A stretch of DNA of 64,000 nt. Origin: DYKG01 sp964596185. Its GTDB lineage: Bacteria > Muiribacteriota > Ozemobacteria > Ozemobacterales > Ozemobacteraceae. The position numbers were made by a program, and so were the translations under genes. The notes beneath the pieces are model-generated. The model was not told the DNA's origin, made no database searches, and saw nothing but the letters and a program-made list of their open reading frames with translations. Position 1 is the first letter of the stretch. Each line of letters starts with the position of its first letter. This document shows positions 27,999 through 36,048 of the stretch, piece by piece. Location of the stretch: contig CAZQUE010000009.1 in the NCBI GenBank assembly GCA_964596185.1, forward strand, positions 28,976-92,975. The letters are read 5' to 3'.

Positions 27999-28705
27999 GT
28001 CTCTGCCCTGCCCCAGCTGCCGGCAAGTATTGTCGAAACGGCGATTATCGGTGCGGTTTCAGCTCTAAAGATGCGCGGGCCGAGCCAGAGACTGTGCCAG
28101 CCCCGTTGTTTGAGCAGGTTGATTTCTTCAGGCGCGAAACCGCCTTCGGGGCCGGTGAGAAGCCAGCATTCGCGGTTTTCCCGGCACTGATCAAGATCAT
28201 GAACTTTGCTTTCAGCATCGTATTCATAAAGAACCGTAGCACAAACATTCTGTGGCGCGGGTATGTCATCAAGCTTGGTCGGGGCGGCGATTTCCGGCAA
28301 GATGCAGCCGCCACACTGGAGCATCGCGCTCAAGGCAATCTTTTGCCAGCGATCGAGCTTGCTTTCAGAGGCTTTTTTGACGACACAATGCCGGCTCATT
28401 ACCGGGATGATGCGCCTCACCCCTAGTTCGACCGCTTTTTCAACAAGCCAGTCAAATTTTTCGCCCTTGGTCATGGCTGCGAAAAGATGTAGCTCTATTG
28501 CTGCTTCGCGCTCGGGGGCCGACCATTTTTCAGCAGCATAACTGCCCTGAGGGCCAAGTATGGCCTCTGCCTCGTGGCCGCGGCCGTCGGTAATGACGAA
28601 AACATCGCCAGGACGCAGGCGCATAACCCGTTCGAGGCGATGGCGATTTTCTTTGTCGAGATTGCCGTTGAGCTCAGTTGCAAGAACCCTGACCTTGAAA
28701 GCCAA
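27995..28705 (-). CDS. rsmE: 16S rRNA m3U1498 methyltransferase RsmE, 236 aa
   Basis: SPOUT methyltransferase with the N-terminal PUA-like domain (RHRLERVMRLRPGDVFVITDGRG). The C-terminal knot motifs are EKFDWLVEKAVELGVRRIIPVMSRHCV and WLLTGPEGGFAPEEINLL, the SAM-binding GPEGGF loop. Length is typical. It lies between rsfS (2 bases) and mtaB (4-base overlap), forming a ribosome/tRNA modification operon. Confidence 0.95.
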   Translation of the reverse strand: MAFKVRVLATELNGNLDKENRHRLERVMRLRPGDVFVITDGRGHEAEAILGPQGSYAAEKWSAPEREAAIELHLFAAMTKGEKFDWLVEKAVELGVRRIIPVMSRHCVVKKASESKLDRWQKIALSAMLQCGGCILPEIAAPTKLDDIPAPQNVCATVLYEYDAESKVHDLDQCRENRECWLLTGPEGGFAPEEINLLKQRGWHSLWLGPRIFRAETAPIIAVSTILAGSWGRAET

Positions 28706-28707
28706 AA

Positions 28708-29058
28708 TCAGACCTCGATTTCAGCAGCGTCTTCCCAGAGTTGCTCGAGGCGATAGAATTTGCGTGCTTCCGGCTGAAAAAGATGAATGATGAATTCGTC
28801 GGCATCGATCAAAACCCAGTTCGAAACCGCATCTTTTTCCATGCGCACGCCACCGACGTGTGGGACTTTGATCAGTCGTGCCGCGGCATCGGCAAGCGCC
28901 TGAACGTGCGGGCTGTTGTTACCGGTACCGATAACGAGATAATCGGTGTAACTTACCAGTTTGGTAACATCGAGAACTTTGAGATTTTCAACTTTTTTTT
29001 CCCGAAGCGAATCAACGATGATTTTCATCAATTCGGGAACATTTTTCTTTGCTGCCAA
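28708..29058 (-). CDS. rsfS: ribosomal silencing factor RsfS, 116 aa
   Basis: RsfS binds ribosomal protein uL14 and blocks subunit joining when nutrients run short. Core motifs are present: VTKLVSYTDYLVIGTGNN, VGGVRMEKDAVSNWVLIDADEFIIHLFQPEARKFYRLEQLW (positions about 60-105). The TTG start at 29058 is chosen because GGAGG sits 6 bases upstream (29064-29069); the longer frame to 29094 has no such site. First gene of the rsfS-rsmE-mtaB cluster. Confidence 0.93.
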   Translation of the reverse strand: MAAKKNVPELMKIIVDSLREKKVENLKVLDVTKLVSYTDYLVIGTGNNSPHVQALADAAARLIKVPHVGGVRMEKDAVSNWVLIDADEFIIHLFQPEARKFYRLEQLWEDAAEIEV

Positions 29059-29135
29059 TTGCGACCTCCGAACCTTAAAAAAGCGGGAGCGCAAACAGCG
29101 CCCCCAGTTTATCGAAATTTAATTAAAACAAATAA

Positions 29136-29732
29136 TTAAATACCTTTGAAAACGGAATACACGTAACGACCGAACATGTATTTCTTTTCTTCTACGTAAT
29201 TAAATCCCTTTTCAATTGCCTGAAGATTGACTTCGAGCATTTCCTTCTTGCTGCCGGGCATCAATGAAGGCATGGCGGCGACGAGATCTTCATAGGTGAA
29301 AAGCTTGCTGAACTTGGCATAGGCACCGGCCATGACCAGATTGGCCACACGCGGGTTCCCAATTTCTTCAGCAATTTCACTGGCGGGAATTTCGACCAGA
29401 CGAATATCGTCGCGAAATTCCTGGCGCTCGATCAGCGATGAGTTGTACATCAACATGCCACCGGCCTTGATACGAACGTTGAATTTGGCAACCGAGGGGC
29501 GATTCATGGCAATGACAGAGTCAGGCACTGTAACCATCGGTGATGCTATTTCATTTTCGGAAAGAATTACCGTGCAGTTAGCGGTTCCGCCGCGCATTTC
29601 CGGGCCGTAGGACGGTATCCAGGATACGTTTTTTCCAGCCCGCATGCCTGTTTCAGCCAGTACTTTTCCCAGGAAAAGAATGCCCTGACCACCGAAACCT
29701 GCGAGAATAATTCTTTCAACTTTTGACGACAT
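29136..29732 (-). CDS. 2-oxoacid:ferredoxin oxidoreductase, gamma subunit (copy 1), 198 aa
   Basis: The glycine-rich AGFGGQGILFLGKVLAE start and SYGPEMRGGTANCTV are signatures of the gamma subunit. This subunit, with alpha, beta and the ferredoxin-like delta, oxidatively decarboxylates 2-oxoacids to acyl-CoA and passes electrons to ferredoxin. It is the last gene of the operon, separated from the beta gene by a strong hairpin (29762-29787). It is closely similar to the gamma gene at 31922 but has a C-terminal extension of about 14 residues (KKYMFGRYVYSVFKGI). Confidence 0.9.
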   Translation of the reverse strand: MSSKVERIILAGFGGQGILFLGKVLAETGMRAGKNVSWIPSYGPEMRGGTANCTVILSENEIASPMVTVPDSVIAMNRPSVAKFNVRIKAGGMLMYNSSLIERQEFRDDIRLVEIPASEIAEEIGNPRVANLVMAGAYAKFSKLFTYEDLVAAMPSLMPGSKKEMLEVNLQAIEKGFNYVEEKKYMFGRYVYSVFKGI

Positions 29733-29761
29733 AAAATGCCTCCTCGGAATTTATTACATAG

Positions 29762-29787
29762 GCGTAGCCCCCGTCTGGGGGCCACGC
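29762..29787 (-). other. strong intra-operon hairpin between beta and gamma genes
   Basis: GCGTAGCCCCC-GTCT-GGGGGCCACGC forms an 11-bp stem with one mismatch and a 4-base loop. No T-tract follows on the minus strand, so it is not a standard terminator. It may stabilise or separate mRNA segments. Confidence 0.6.
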
Positions 29788-29795
29788 AGAATTTT

Positions 29796-30548
29796 TCAAG
29801 CCTTCTCTACCCCATGCACATCTTTGTAAGTGCCAAGGGGGAAAACCGGCAGCATGTTTTCAGTCAGCCATTTGTGAGAATCGGCCGGCTTTTTGCCCCA
29901 GTTGGTCGGACAGATTGCGACGACTTCGACGAAAGTGAAGCCTTTGCCTTCTTTCTGGAGTTTGAAAGCGTTGTAGATCGCTTTCTTGGCCTTCATCAAA
30001 TTGGCGGTGTTGTTGATGGAAACGCGGGTTACGTATGCCGGGCTTTCGAGGGTGGCGATCATTTCGCACATTTTGATCGGATAGCCGGCAGTAGCAGCAT
30101 CGCGGCCATAGGGCGAGGTCTGGGTTTTCATGCCGATCAGTGTGGTCGGCGCCATCTGGCCGCCGGTCATACCGTAAATTGCGTTGTTGACGAAAATTAC
30201 GGTCATGTTTTCACCGCGATTGGCGGCATGAATGATTTCAGCAGTACCGATAGCGGCGAGATCGCCGTCACCCTGATAGGTGAAAACGATGCTGTCGGGG
30301 CGGGTTCTTTTAATGCCGGTAGCGACAGCCGGAGCGCGGCCGTGTGGCGCCTGATTGAAATCGAGATCGAAATAATCATAAGCAAAAACCGAACAGCCGA
30401 CCGGCGCAACGCCGATGGTGCGGTCTTTCAATTCGAGTTCGTCGATCGCTTCAGCGACGAGTCGGTGAATTGTCCCGTGATCGCAGCCGGGGCAATAGTG
30501 GAACGGAGTTTTACTCAAGCTTTCGGGTCTTTTAAAAACCTGTTTCAT
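29796..30548 (-). CDS. 2-oxoacid:ferredoxin oxidoreductase, beta (TPP-binding) subunit, 250 aa
   Basis: Contains the beta-subunit signature CPGCDHGTIHRLVAEAID at the N-terminus and the thiamine-diphosphate/Mg motif region GDGDLAAIGTAEIIHAANRG followed by NNAIYGMTGGQMAPTT. It lies 17 bases after the alpha gene, with an AGGAG-type site before the ATG. Confidence 0.93.
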   Translation of the reverse strand: MKQVFKRPESLSKTPFHYCPGCDHGTIHRLVAEAIDELELKDRTIGVAPVGCSVFAYDYFDLDFNQAPHGRAPAVATGIKRTRPDSIVFTYQGDGDLAAIGTAEIIHAANRGENMTVIFVNNAIYGMTGGQMAPTTLIGMKTQTSPYGRDAATAGYPIKMCEMIATLESPAYVTRVSINNTANLMKAKKAIYNAFKLQKEGKGFTFVEVVAICPTNWGKKPADSHKWLTENMLPVFPLGTYKDVHGVEKA

Positions 30549-30565
30549 TTGTTGCCAGGCTCCTT

Positions 30566-31648
30566 TCAGTCGGGTCTTACTATTTTATCAACTTCGTTGA
30601 GAATTTCAAAGTCGGAAGGAATGGTTCCGCCGGTGCGGCCGAAGAAATATACAGGTTTCTTGCCGTTTACTGCAAGCTTGACATCTTCAACCATCTGTCC
30701 GCATGACATTTCAACGCAGAGGAAATTCGCAGTTTTTTCAGCCAGACGCTGAATAACGGCGGTCGGGAACGGCCACAGGACTTTGGGGCGCAGCAAGCCG
30801 GCTTTGATGCCACGTTTGCGGCATTTTTCCACAACGGTTTTAAGAATTCTTGAGATGATACCGTAGCCGACGAGAATGATTTCAGCATCATCACAGAGAT
30901 GTTCTTCAACGGCGAAATCTTTGTAATCGCCTTTGCTGAACAGGTCAGAAATGACCTGATATTTCTGATACAGATGCCAGTTATGTTCTTCGAGTTCTTC
31001 GACATCAAGGAAAATCGAAGTGCACAGATTGCGTTCGGTCTTGTCTTTGCCGCGATAGCCGAGTGCCCATTTCTTGCAGTCGACGTCGTAGTCTTTGGGT
31101 TCGGGCAGGTTGACCGGTTCCATCATTTGACCGAGAACGCCGTCGCTGAGAAGCAGCACAGGATTTCTGAATCTGTCGGCGAGTTCGAAGCCTTCGATGG
31201 TCATGTCGGCCATTTCCTGAACCGAGTTGGGGGCGAGAACGATGGTGCGATAATCGCCATGGCCACCACCACGGGTAGCCTGCCAGTAATCGGACTGAGC
31301 CGGAGCGATATTGCCAAGGCCCGGGCCGCCACGCACAACGTTAACGATCAGACAGGGAATTTCAGCACCGGCGATATAAGAGATGCCTTCCTGCTTGAGG
31401 CTGATTCCAGGGCTGGAGCTCGAGGTCATAACCCTGGCACCAGCACTACCTGAACCATAAACCATATTGATTGCCGCAACTTCACTTTCGGCCTGAACAA
31501 AAACGCCATCAACCTGAGGCAGGCGTTTGGACAGATAAGCCGGCAGTTCTGACTGCGGAGTGATCGGATAACCAAAATAATAACGACAACCGGCCAAAAC
31601 CGCGGCTTCGCCGATTGCTTCGTTTCCTTTCATCAGTACCTTTGCCAT
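30566..31648 (-). CDS. vorB: 2-oxoacid:ferredoxin oxidoreductase, alpha subunit (VorB-like), 360 aa
   Basis: MAKVLMKGNEAIGEAAVLAG and YYFGYPITPQSELPAYL are the alpha-subunit start seen in proteins annotated as 2-ketoisovalerate (branched-chain) oxidoreductase VorB. SSSPGISLKQEGISYIAG and SDGVLGQMMEPV also fit. Substrate choice between 2-oxoisovalerate and 2-oxoglutarate cannot be settled from sequence. The start at 31648 is supported by GGAG 6 bases upstream; the frame extends to 31741 but that part overlaps the delta gene. Confidence 0.92.
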   Translation of the reverse strand: MAKVLMKGNEAIGEAAVLAGCRYYFGYPITPQSELPAYLSKRLPQVDGVFVQAESEVAAINMVYGSGSAGARVMTSSSSPGISLKQEGISYIAGAEIPCLIVNVVRGGPGLGNIAPAQSDYWQATRGGGHGDYRTIVLAPNSVQEMADMTIEGFELADRFRNPVLLLSDGVLGQMMEPVNLPEPKDYDVDCKKWALGYRGKDKTERNLCTSIFLDVEELEEHNWHLYQKYQVISDLFSKGDYKDFAVEEHLCDDAEIILVGYGIISRILKTVVEKCRKRGIKAGLLRPKVLWPFPTAVIQRLAEKTANFLCVEMSCGQMVEDVKLAVNGKKPVYFFGRTGGTIPSDFEILNEVDKIVRPD

Positions 31649-31658
31649 TTGTATCTCC

Positions 31659-31871
31659 TTACTTTTCTTCCTTGAAGATTTCAATCGCGACGTCTGGGCA
31701 GCTTCTAGCGCAGATTGCGCAACTGGTACATTTTTCTTCATCCAAAATAGTTGCCGGATGCACGCCCTTAGCGGTCAGGTGATCGGCAAAACCCAGGATC
31801 TTCAGGGGACAACGGGCAATGCAAATTCCGCAGCCCTTACAGAGATTTTCATTAATTACCCATTTGGACAT
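31659..31871 (-). CDS. 2-oxoacid:ferredoxin oxidoreductase, delta (2x[4Fe-4S]) subunit, 70 aa
   Basis: Two CxxCxxCxxxCP motifs (CKGCGICIARCP and CTSCAICARSCP) give two [4Fe-4S] clusters that wire the catalytic core to external ferredoxin. Size and position between gamma and alpha are usual for four-subunit enzymes of this family. Confidence 0.95.
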   Translation of the reverse strand: MSKWVINENLCKGCGICIARCPLKILGFADHLTAKGVHPATILDEEKCTSCAICARSCPDVAIEIFKEEK

Positions 31872-31921
31872 CAGCTTTTTCCTCCAGTGTTACTTTCGGT
31901 ATTGTAACCGAAAACAGCAGA

Positions 31922-32476
31922 TTAATTCAACTTTTCAGCGTATTCGTAGCCTTTTTTGAAAGCGTTGATATTTATTTCAAGCAACTCTTTCTTTGAGGCC
32001 GGCATGAATCTGGGAAAAGCATTAATCACTTCATCATAATCGAACATGCCGCTCAGTTTAGCGTAAGCTCCTGCCATAATGACATTCGCCACTTTGTCGT
32101 TACCCATTTCGATGGCCATTTCACTGGCCGGAACCGCATAGGCTTTGATATCCTTGCGAAATTCAGTGGTGTTGATCAAAGAAGAATTGTAGATCATCAT
32201 TCCACCTGCTTTTACCTTCGGTTCAAATTTTGTCACCGAGGGAAGGTTCATGGCAATCAAAGTATCGGGTTCGATCACGATCGGCGAGGCAATTTCCTGC
32301 TGTGAAATTACTACTGAGCAGTTGGCGGTACCACCGCGCATCTCAGGGCCGTATGATGGAATCCATGAAACCTTGCTGCCACTTGCCAGCCCGACTTCAG
32401 CCAGAACTTTTCCGAGGAAAAGTATCCCCTGGCCGCCGAAGCCTGCCATAATGATTTCTTCGGTTTCCTTTCCCAT
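31922..32476 (-). CDS. 2-oxoacid:ferredoxin oxidoreductase, gamma subunit (copy 2), 184 aa
   Basis: Shares AGFGGQGILFLGKVLAE, SYGPEMRGGTANC, KAGGM and NVIMAGAYAKLS with the gamma gene at 29136, so the two are clear paralogues. It opens the operon, followed by delta, alpha, beta and the second gamma. AAGGAG lies just upstream of the ATG. Either the two gammas serve alternative complexes sharing alpha/beta, or one is a subunit variant used under other conditions. Confidence 0.9.
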   Translation of the reverse strand: MGKETEEIIMAGFGGQGILFLGKVLAEVGLASGSKVSWIPSYGPEMRGGTANCSVVISQQEIASPIVIEPDTLIAMNLPSVTKFEPKVKAGGMMIYNSSLINTTEFRKDIKAYAVPASEMAIEMGNDKVANVIMAGAYAKLSGMFDYDEVINAFPRFMPASKKELLEININAFKKGYEYAEKLN

Positions 32477-32573
32477 TAACTTATCTCCTTATTCACGGCT
32501 TTTACCTGTAATTGGCAAAAAAGCCGGCAAAAGCCTTGATCTTATCAATTAATACTACCCTGACCGGAAAATT

Positions 32574-33314
32574 TCAATAATTTGCAACATCACCAAACTG
32601 CCAGGGGATATCCCAGTAGCGTCTTATTGCCATTATCAGGCCTTCTGAGCAGTTAAAAATTTCTGGAGCCGTGACTTGTTCGCCTTTCAATTCAGCCGCC
32701 AACGATGATTCAGCGACGGCAAAAGCGATTTTGACCCCGGATTTTTCTGAAAAGCGGCGCACCAGCTCAAGCCCCTCGCAAAAAAGTTCTTTCGAGGTCT
32801 CGCCCGAGATGTTGGGGTTCGCAACCAGATAGGTGACCTGCATGGCGCTAAGATTGCTCATGTGATGAAAGCTTTTTTCGATCTCTTCGAGAGTTGCGAA
32901 ATCCGGACGATAGGGATTGATAACAAAAAAGACATTGGCATTTCTGGCCTGAGCCGGCTCTTTCATGCGTCCAAGCGGGCGCAAGCCCGGTTCACCGCCA
33001 CCGATATCGCAAACCACAGCCATTTCAGTGTTTTCAACGGCACCCCAGGCCGATGCAGGCAGCCCGGGAATGTCACCGCTGGCGACCCTGACATCGGGAA
33101 ACAGAATGTTAACCCCCTGCATCTCGATCTGCTCTTTGAGCTTTCTGACCCGGAAAAAGGGATTGACGATATCGAGATCTACCAGACTTACATGGGCAAA
33201 ACGCCTGGCCTTCCAGGCCGAAAGATTGAGAGCCAGTTCAGTTTTACCGGCACCAGTGCCGCCGATCAGAAAAGTTACCGGAGCAGGACCAGAGAAAAAT
33301 TCGGGTATCATCAC
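32574..33314 (-). CDS. P-loop ATPase/GTPase of MinD-like type, 246 aa
   Basis: Walker A GGTGAGKTELALNLS near residue 17; VDLDIVNPFFRVRKLKEQ resembles the switch-like region of SIMIBI ATPases; Walker-B-like VVCDIGGGEPGLRPLG follows. It overlaps the isochorismatase-like gene by 4 bases and precedes the oxidoreductase operon, separated by 97 bases without a clear terminator. It could be a maturation or regulatory ATPase for a nearby enzyme, but nothing proves this. Confidence 0.75.
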   Translation of the reverse strand: MMIPEFFSGPAPVTFLIGGTGAGKTELALNLSAWKARRFAHVSLVDLDIVNPFFRVRKLKEQIEMQGVNILFPDVRVASGDIPGLPASAWGAVENTEMAVVCDIGGGEPGLRPLGRMKEPAQARNANVFFVINPYRPDFATLEEIEKSFHHMSNLSAMQVTYLVANPNISGETSKELFCEGLELVRRFSEKSGVKIAFAVAESSLAAELKGEQVTAPEIFNCSEGLIMAIRRYWDIPWQFGDVANY

Positions 33315-33880
33315 AGATCGTATTCCCGGCGTGACAGGTCGACGATTTTGTCGTATTGCGGGTCATCGACGCGGCCAAGAATCTCGTGCATGAGCATTTC
33401 CATGGTGGTGATCACCGCGCCGGCCGCACGCATTTTTTCAATCGCCGCCTTCCAGTTGACCTTTTTGCGGGCACTGGTGGCGTTGAGCACCACATGAACC
33501 CTGAAACCACGGGTAATGGCGTCGAGCACCGTCTGGCAGATCGAAATATGTGCTTCCATGCCGGCAACGATCAGAGTCGTTGTGTTCATCGCTTCGAAGC
33601 GCAGGGTCAGGTCTTCATTGCCGAAAGCACTGTAGCGGCTTCTTTTAATCGGTTCGAGCCGGGGAACAAGCTTGCGGATTTCTTCGATGGTGCCGCCGAA
33701 TTTTGCCGGCGCCAGTTCGGTGAGAACGACGGGAAGGCCGATCATTCCAGCGAAAGAGACCAGAGTCTTGATGTTGTTGATCATCGCCTCTTTTTTATAG
33801 ATGGGTTTAATGCACTTTTTCTGAACATCGGCAATAAGCAGAACACTGCCTTCACGGCTAAGGATGTCGGGATGTCTCAT
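33311..33880 (-). CDS. isochorismatase-family cysteine hydrolase, 189 aa
   Basis: Family start VLLIADVQKKCI (catalytic Asp), KFGGTIEEI (Lys region) and the cis-peptide/cysteine loop TTLIVAGMEAHISICQTVLDA (catalytic Cys followed by TVLDA). This group hydrolyses amides or vinyl ethers; short members of this type (YcaC-like) have unknown substrates. The ATG has an AGGAGA site upstream. Coupled to the next gene by a 4-base overlap. Confidence 0.85.
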   Translation of the reverse strand: MRHPDILSREGSVLLIADVQKKCIKPIYKKEAMINNIKTLVSFAGMIGLPVVLTELAPAKFGGTIEEIRKLVPRLEPIKRSRYSAFGNEDLTLRFEAMNTTTLIVAGMEAHISICQTVLDAITRGFRVHVVLNATSARKKVNWKAAIEKMRAAGAVITTMEMLMHEILGRVDDPQYDKIVDLSRREYDL

Positions 33881-33898
33881 TTGTCTGACTTTCTCCTG

Positions 33899-34645
33899 TT
33901 AGATGGACATTTTGAAGTTGTTACCGCAATTGTTATCCCAGCGATTGTAAAGATTTCCGTCAGCATCGGTGTTGACCAGCACGAAACAGTAATTGAGCGT
34001 CGAACCGCGCGGTGCCCAGATCGTCGCATAAAATCGGCGCGGAGCCGGCAAACGCTGCATGGAAAAAAAGCGACCACGCTCATAAAGCCGGTCACCGGCG
34101 CGATATGGCGCCTGGCTGACTGAAAATTCATCACCCCATTCGATGCCTTCGACTTCAAGCTCGGTATTCTGCGGATAAGTCCAGCCATCGATACTCCAAT
34201 GCAGCACAATGTGAGAACAGGTGCCGGAATGGTCGATGTATTCGACGGTTTTCGGGATAATCAGCTGGGTGAAAGTATCGCTGACTTTTTCCGAACCGTC
34301 TTCATAACGGGCCTGAAAATAATAATGAAACAGATAGCGCTCGTCGTTATTCAGATGTGTCGGCAAGCGCACGACCCAGGAGCGTCGCAACGGAACCGTA
34401 CCCCATTCAGGCATCATCGTGAAACTTTCAACGTGGTTCCAGTTGGCGGGAAGATTTATCTGGCCGAGGGTCATGTGCAAGACTACCGATTCTATGCCGT
34501 CTTCGTGGTCAACCCATTCTTTTTTGAGGTATGAAAAGCCCTCAAATGGGCGGGTGAATGGAGCATCGAGGGCAGCGCCCTTTGCATCGGCCTGGTTCAA
34601 CTCTTCTGTCTTTCGTTGTGCGGCGGACCCGGTATCTGTGGTCAT
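33899..34645 (-). CDS. hypothetical beta-rich protein, 248 aa
   Basis: No family recognised with confidence. After a disordered N-terminus (TTDTGSAAQRKTEELN) it has two beta-sandwich-like segments, the second with HWSIDGWTYPQNTELEVEG and YATIWAPRGSTLNYCFVLVN. These recall Ig-like or carbohydrate-binding modules such as CBM25/53. No signal peptide is visible. The ATG at 34645 is chosen because the promoter at 34680-34688 would start transcription inside the longer frame that begins at 34675. Confidence 0.6.
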   Translation of the reverse strand: MTTDTGSAAQRKTEELNQADAKGAALDAPFTRPFEGFSYLKKEWVDHEDGIESVVLHMTLGQINLPANWNHVESFTMMPEWGTVPLRRSWVVRLPTHLNNDERYLFHYYFQARYEDGSEKVSDTFTQLIIPKTVEYIDHSGTCSHIVLHWSIDGWTYPQNTELEVEGIEWGDEFSVSQAPYRAGDRLYERGRFFSMQRLPAPRRFYATIWAPRGSTLNYCFVLVNTDADGNLYNRWDNNCGNNFKMSI

Positions 34646-34679
34646 CTTGTCTGTTCTTTCTCTATTCTGAAACACTTAA

Positions 34680-34688
34680 ATTATAACA
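34680..34688 (-). promoter_or_regulatory. extended -10 promoter for the 33899-34645 gene
   Basis: On the minus strand TG-T-TATAAT is an exact extended -10 element, with the TSS expected near 34673. No good -35 is seen. Confidence 0.5.
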
Positions 34689-34710
34689 TAAGCCTGAATT
34701 TTCGAGAAGA

Positions 34711-36048
34711 TCAATCGCCGAGAGATTTTTTAGCAGCATCGATGTCACGAATCATCGACTGGGCATCTTTGGCTAGTTTGTCGTCAGGAATCAGGCTGAT
34801 AACTTTTTGAAATGCGTCGGTAGCGCGGTCGAAAGCGGCATTGTCGCCGGCCAGCCCTTTGTCCGTCCAGGCGAGGCCAAGATGATAATGATATTTGCCG
34901 TTATTAGCGTCTTTGGCAATTGCGGCTTCAAACTTTTCAATGGCTTCATCGAGCTTGCCCTTTTTATAGAGATCGTATCCTTCTTCGTGCAGTTGAACAC
35001 CTTCGGCATTACCTGAACCACCGGTCGAGCTTTCGTCTTTTTCTTTATTCGCCTTTAGTGAAGCCCAGACGTCTTTGCGCTGTTTTTCTTTTTCGAGTCG
35101 TTCTTTTTCGGCGAGTTCTGCGGCGATGCGCTCTTCTTCAGCCCGTTTGAGCGCAGCAATTCGCTCAGCTTCGGCTTTCTTCCAATTATCGATGATGGCA
35201 ACCGCCCGATTGAGGGTTGGGGCATATTTTCCCGGATTCTTTTTTACTTCGGCCAGCAAAAGATCAGCATCTTCATACATACCGTTGATGAAGCTGATCA
35301 TACCGCTGTAATAGCGAGCTTCAATATCCTTGGCATCGACACGCAACCGGGCAACATAAACTTCACGGCCCTTGGCAACCAGGCCTTTGTCGCTTTTCGA
35401 CGCGAGATTCGGATTTTCGAGAATAAGTTCGAAGTATTTGTCGAGACCGGCGGCGAGACCTTCGCTTTCCCAGGCTTTGAGTGCCGGGTTGATCGGGCTT
35501 TCTTCATCGGCAAAAATGCTCAAATCAAGTTCTTTTTCGACTGGCTTTTCTTCTTTGACGACCAGATCATCGAAAACCAGCAGTTTCTTTTCGTCATCGT
35601 CACCGACCACTTTTTCTTCGGGAATGACCAGCCCGTATTTGCGTAGTCGCGTATCTTTGCCGAGAAGCGTAATCGTTTCATGCACGACCGGATCATTGGT
35701 TTCAATCTTAACCGGTTTTTCGATCTCACCCAGCAGTTTCTGCAACTGAACGACTCGGGGATGGTCGGGGGCCTGCGCTGCCGCTTCACGCAAAAATTTG
35801 CGGGCCTTTTCCAGGTCTTTCAGATCGGCATAAACCTGAGCCAGCCAGGTTCGCGCAGAAAAATTGTGGGAATCGATCATCAGCACGTTTTCGAATTCAA
35901 GCGCAGCGCCCATCAGGTCGCCTTTATTGTAGCTCTGCTGACCTGCAGCAATGAAACCCTCGATGTCTTCGTCGGTCTGCGCGAAAATTGAAAAATTGCC
36001 GATCGCCAAAAGCAATAACAGCAAAAGACTGAAAGTTCGCCGTGACAT
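34711..36048 (-). CDS. periplasmic TPR protein, 445 aa
   Basis: Signal peptide (MSRRTFSLLLLLLLAIGNFSIFA). TPR-like helix pairs follow at about residues 28-110 (AAGQQSYNKGDLMGAALEFE) and 365-430 (EGYDLYKKGKLDEAIEKFEA, GKYHYHLGLAWTDKGL). Between them are an acidic linker and a long charged helix rich in Glu/Lys/Ala (RAEEERIAAELAEKERLEKE). TPRs serve as protein-docking surfaces. It overlaps the FG-GAP gene by one base and closes the pseudopilin cluster. Confidence 0.82.
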   Translation of the reverse strand: MSRRTFSLLLLLLLAIGNFSIFAQTDEDIEGFIAAGQQSYNKGDLMGAALEFENVLMIDSHNFSARTWLAQVYADLKDLEKARKFLREAAAQAPDHPRVVQLQKLLGEIEKPVKIETNDPVVHETITLLGKDTRLRKYGLVIPEEKVVGDDDEKKLLVFDDLVVKEEKPVEKELDLSIFADEESPINPALKAWESEGLAAGLDKYFELILENPNLASKSDKGLVAKGREVYVARLRVDAKDIEARYYSGMISFINGMYEDADLLLAEVKKNPGKYAPTLNRAVAIIDNWKKAEAERIAALKRAEEERIAAELAEKERLEKEKQRKDVWASLKANKEKDESSTGGSGNAEGVQLHEEGYDLYKKGKLDEAIEKFEAAIAKDANNGKYHYHLGLAWTDKGLAGDNAAFDRATDAFQKVISLIPDDKLAKDAQSMIRDIDAAKKSLGD

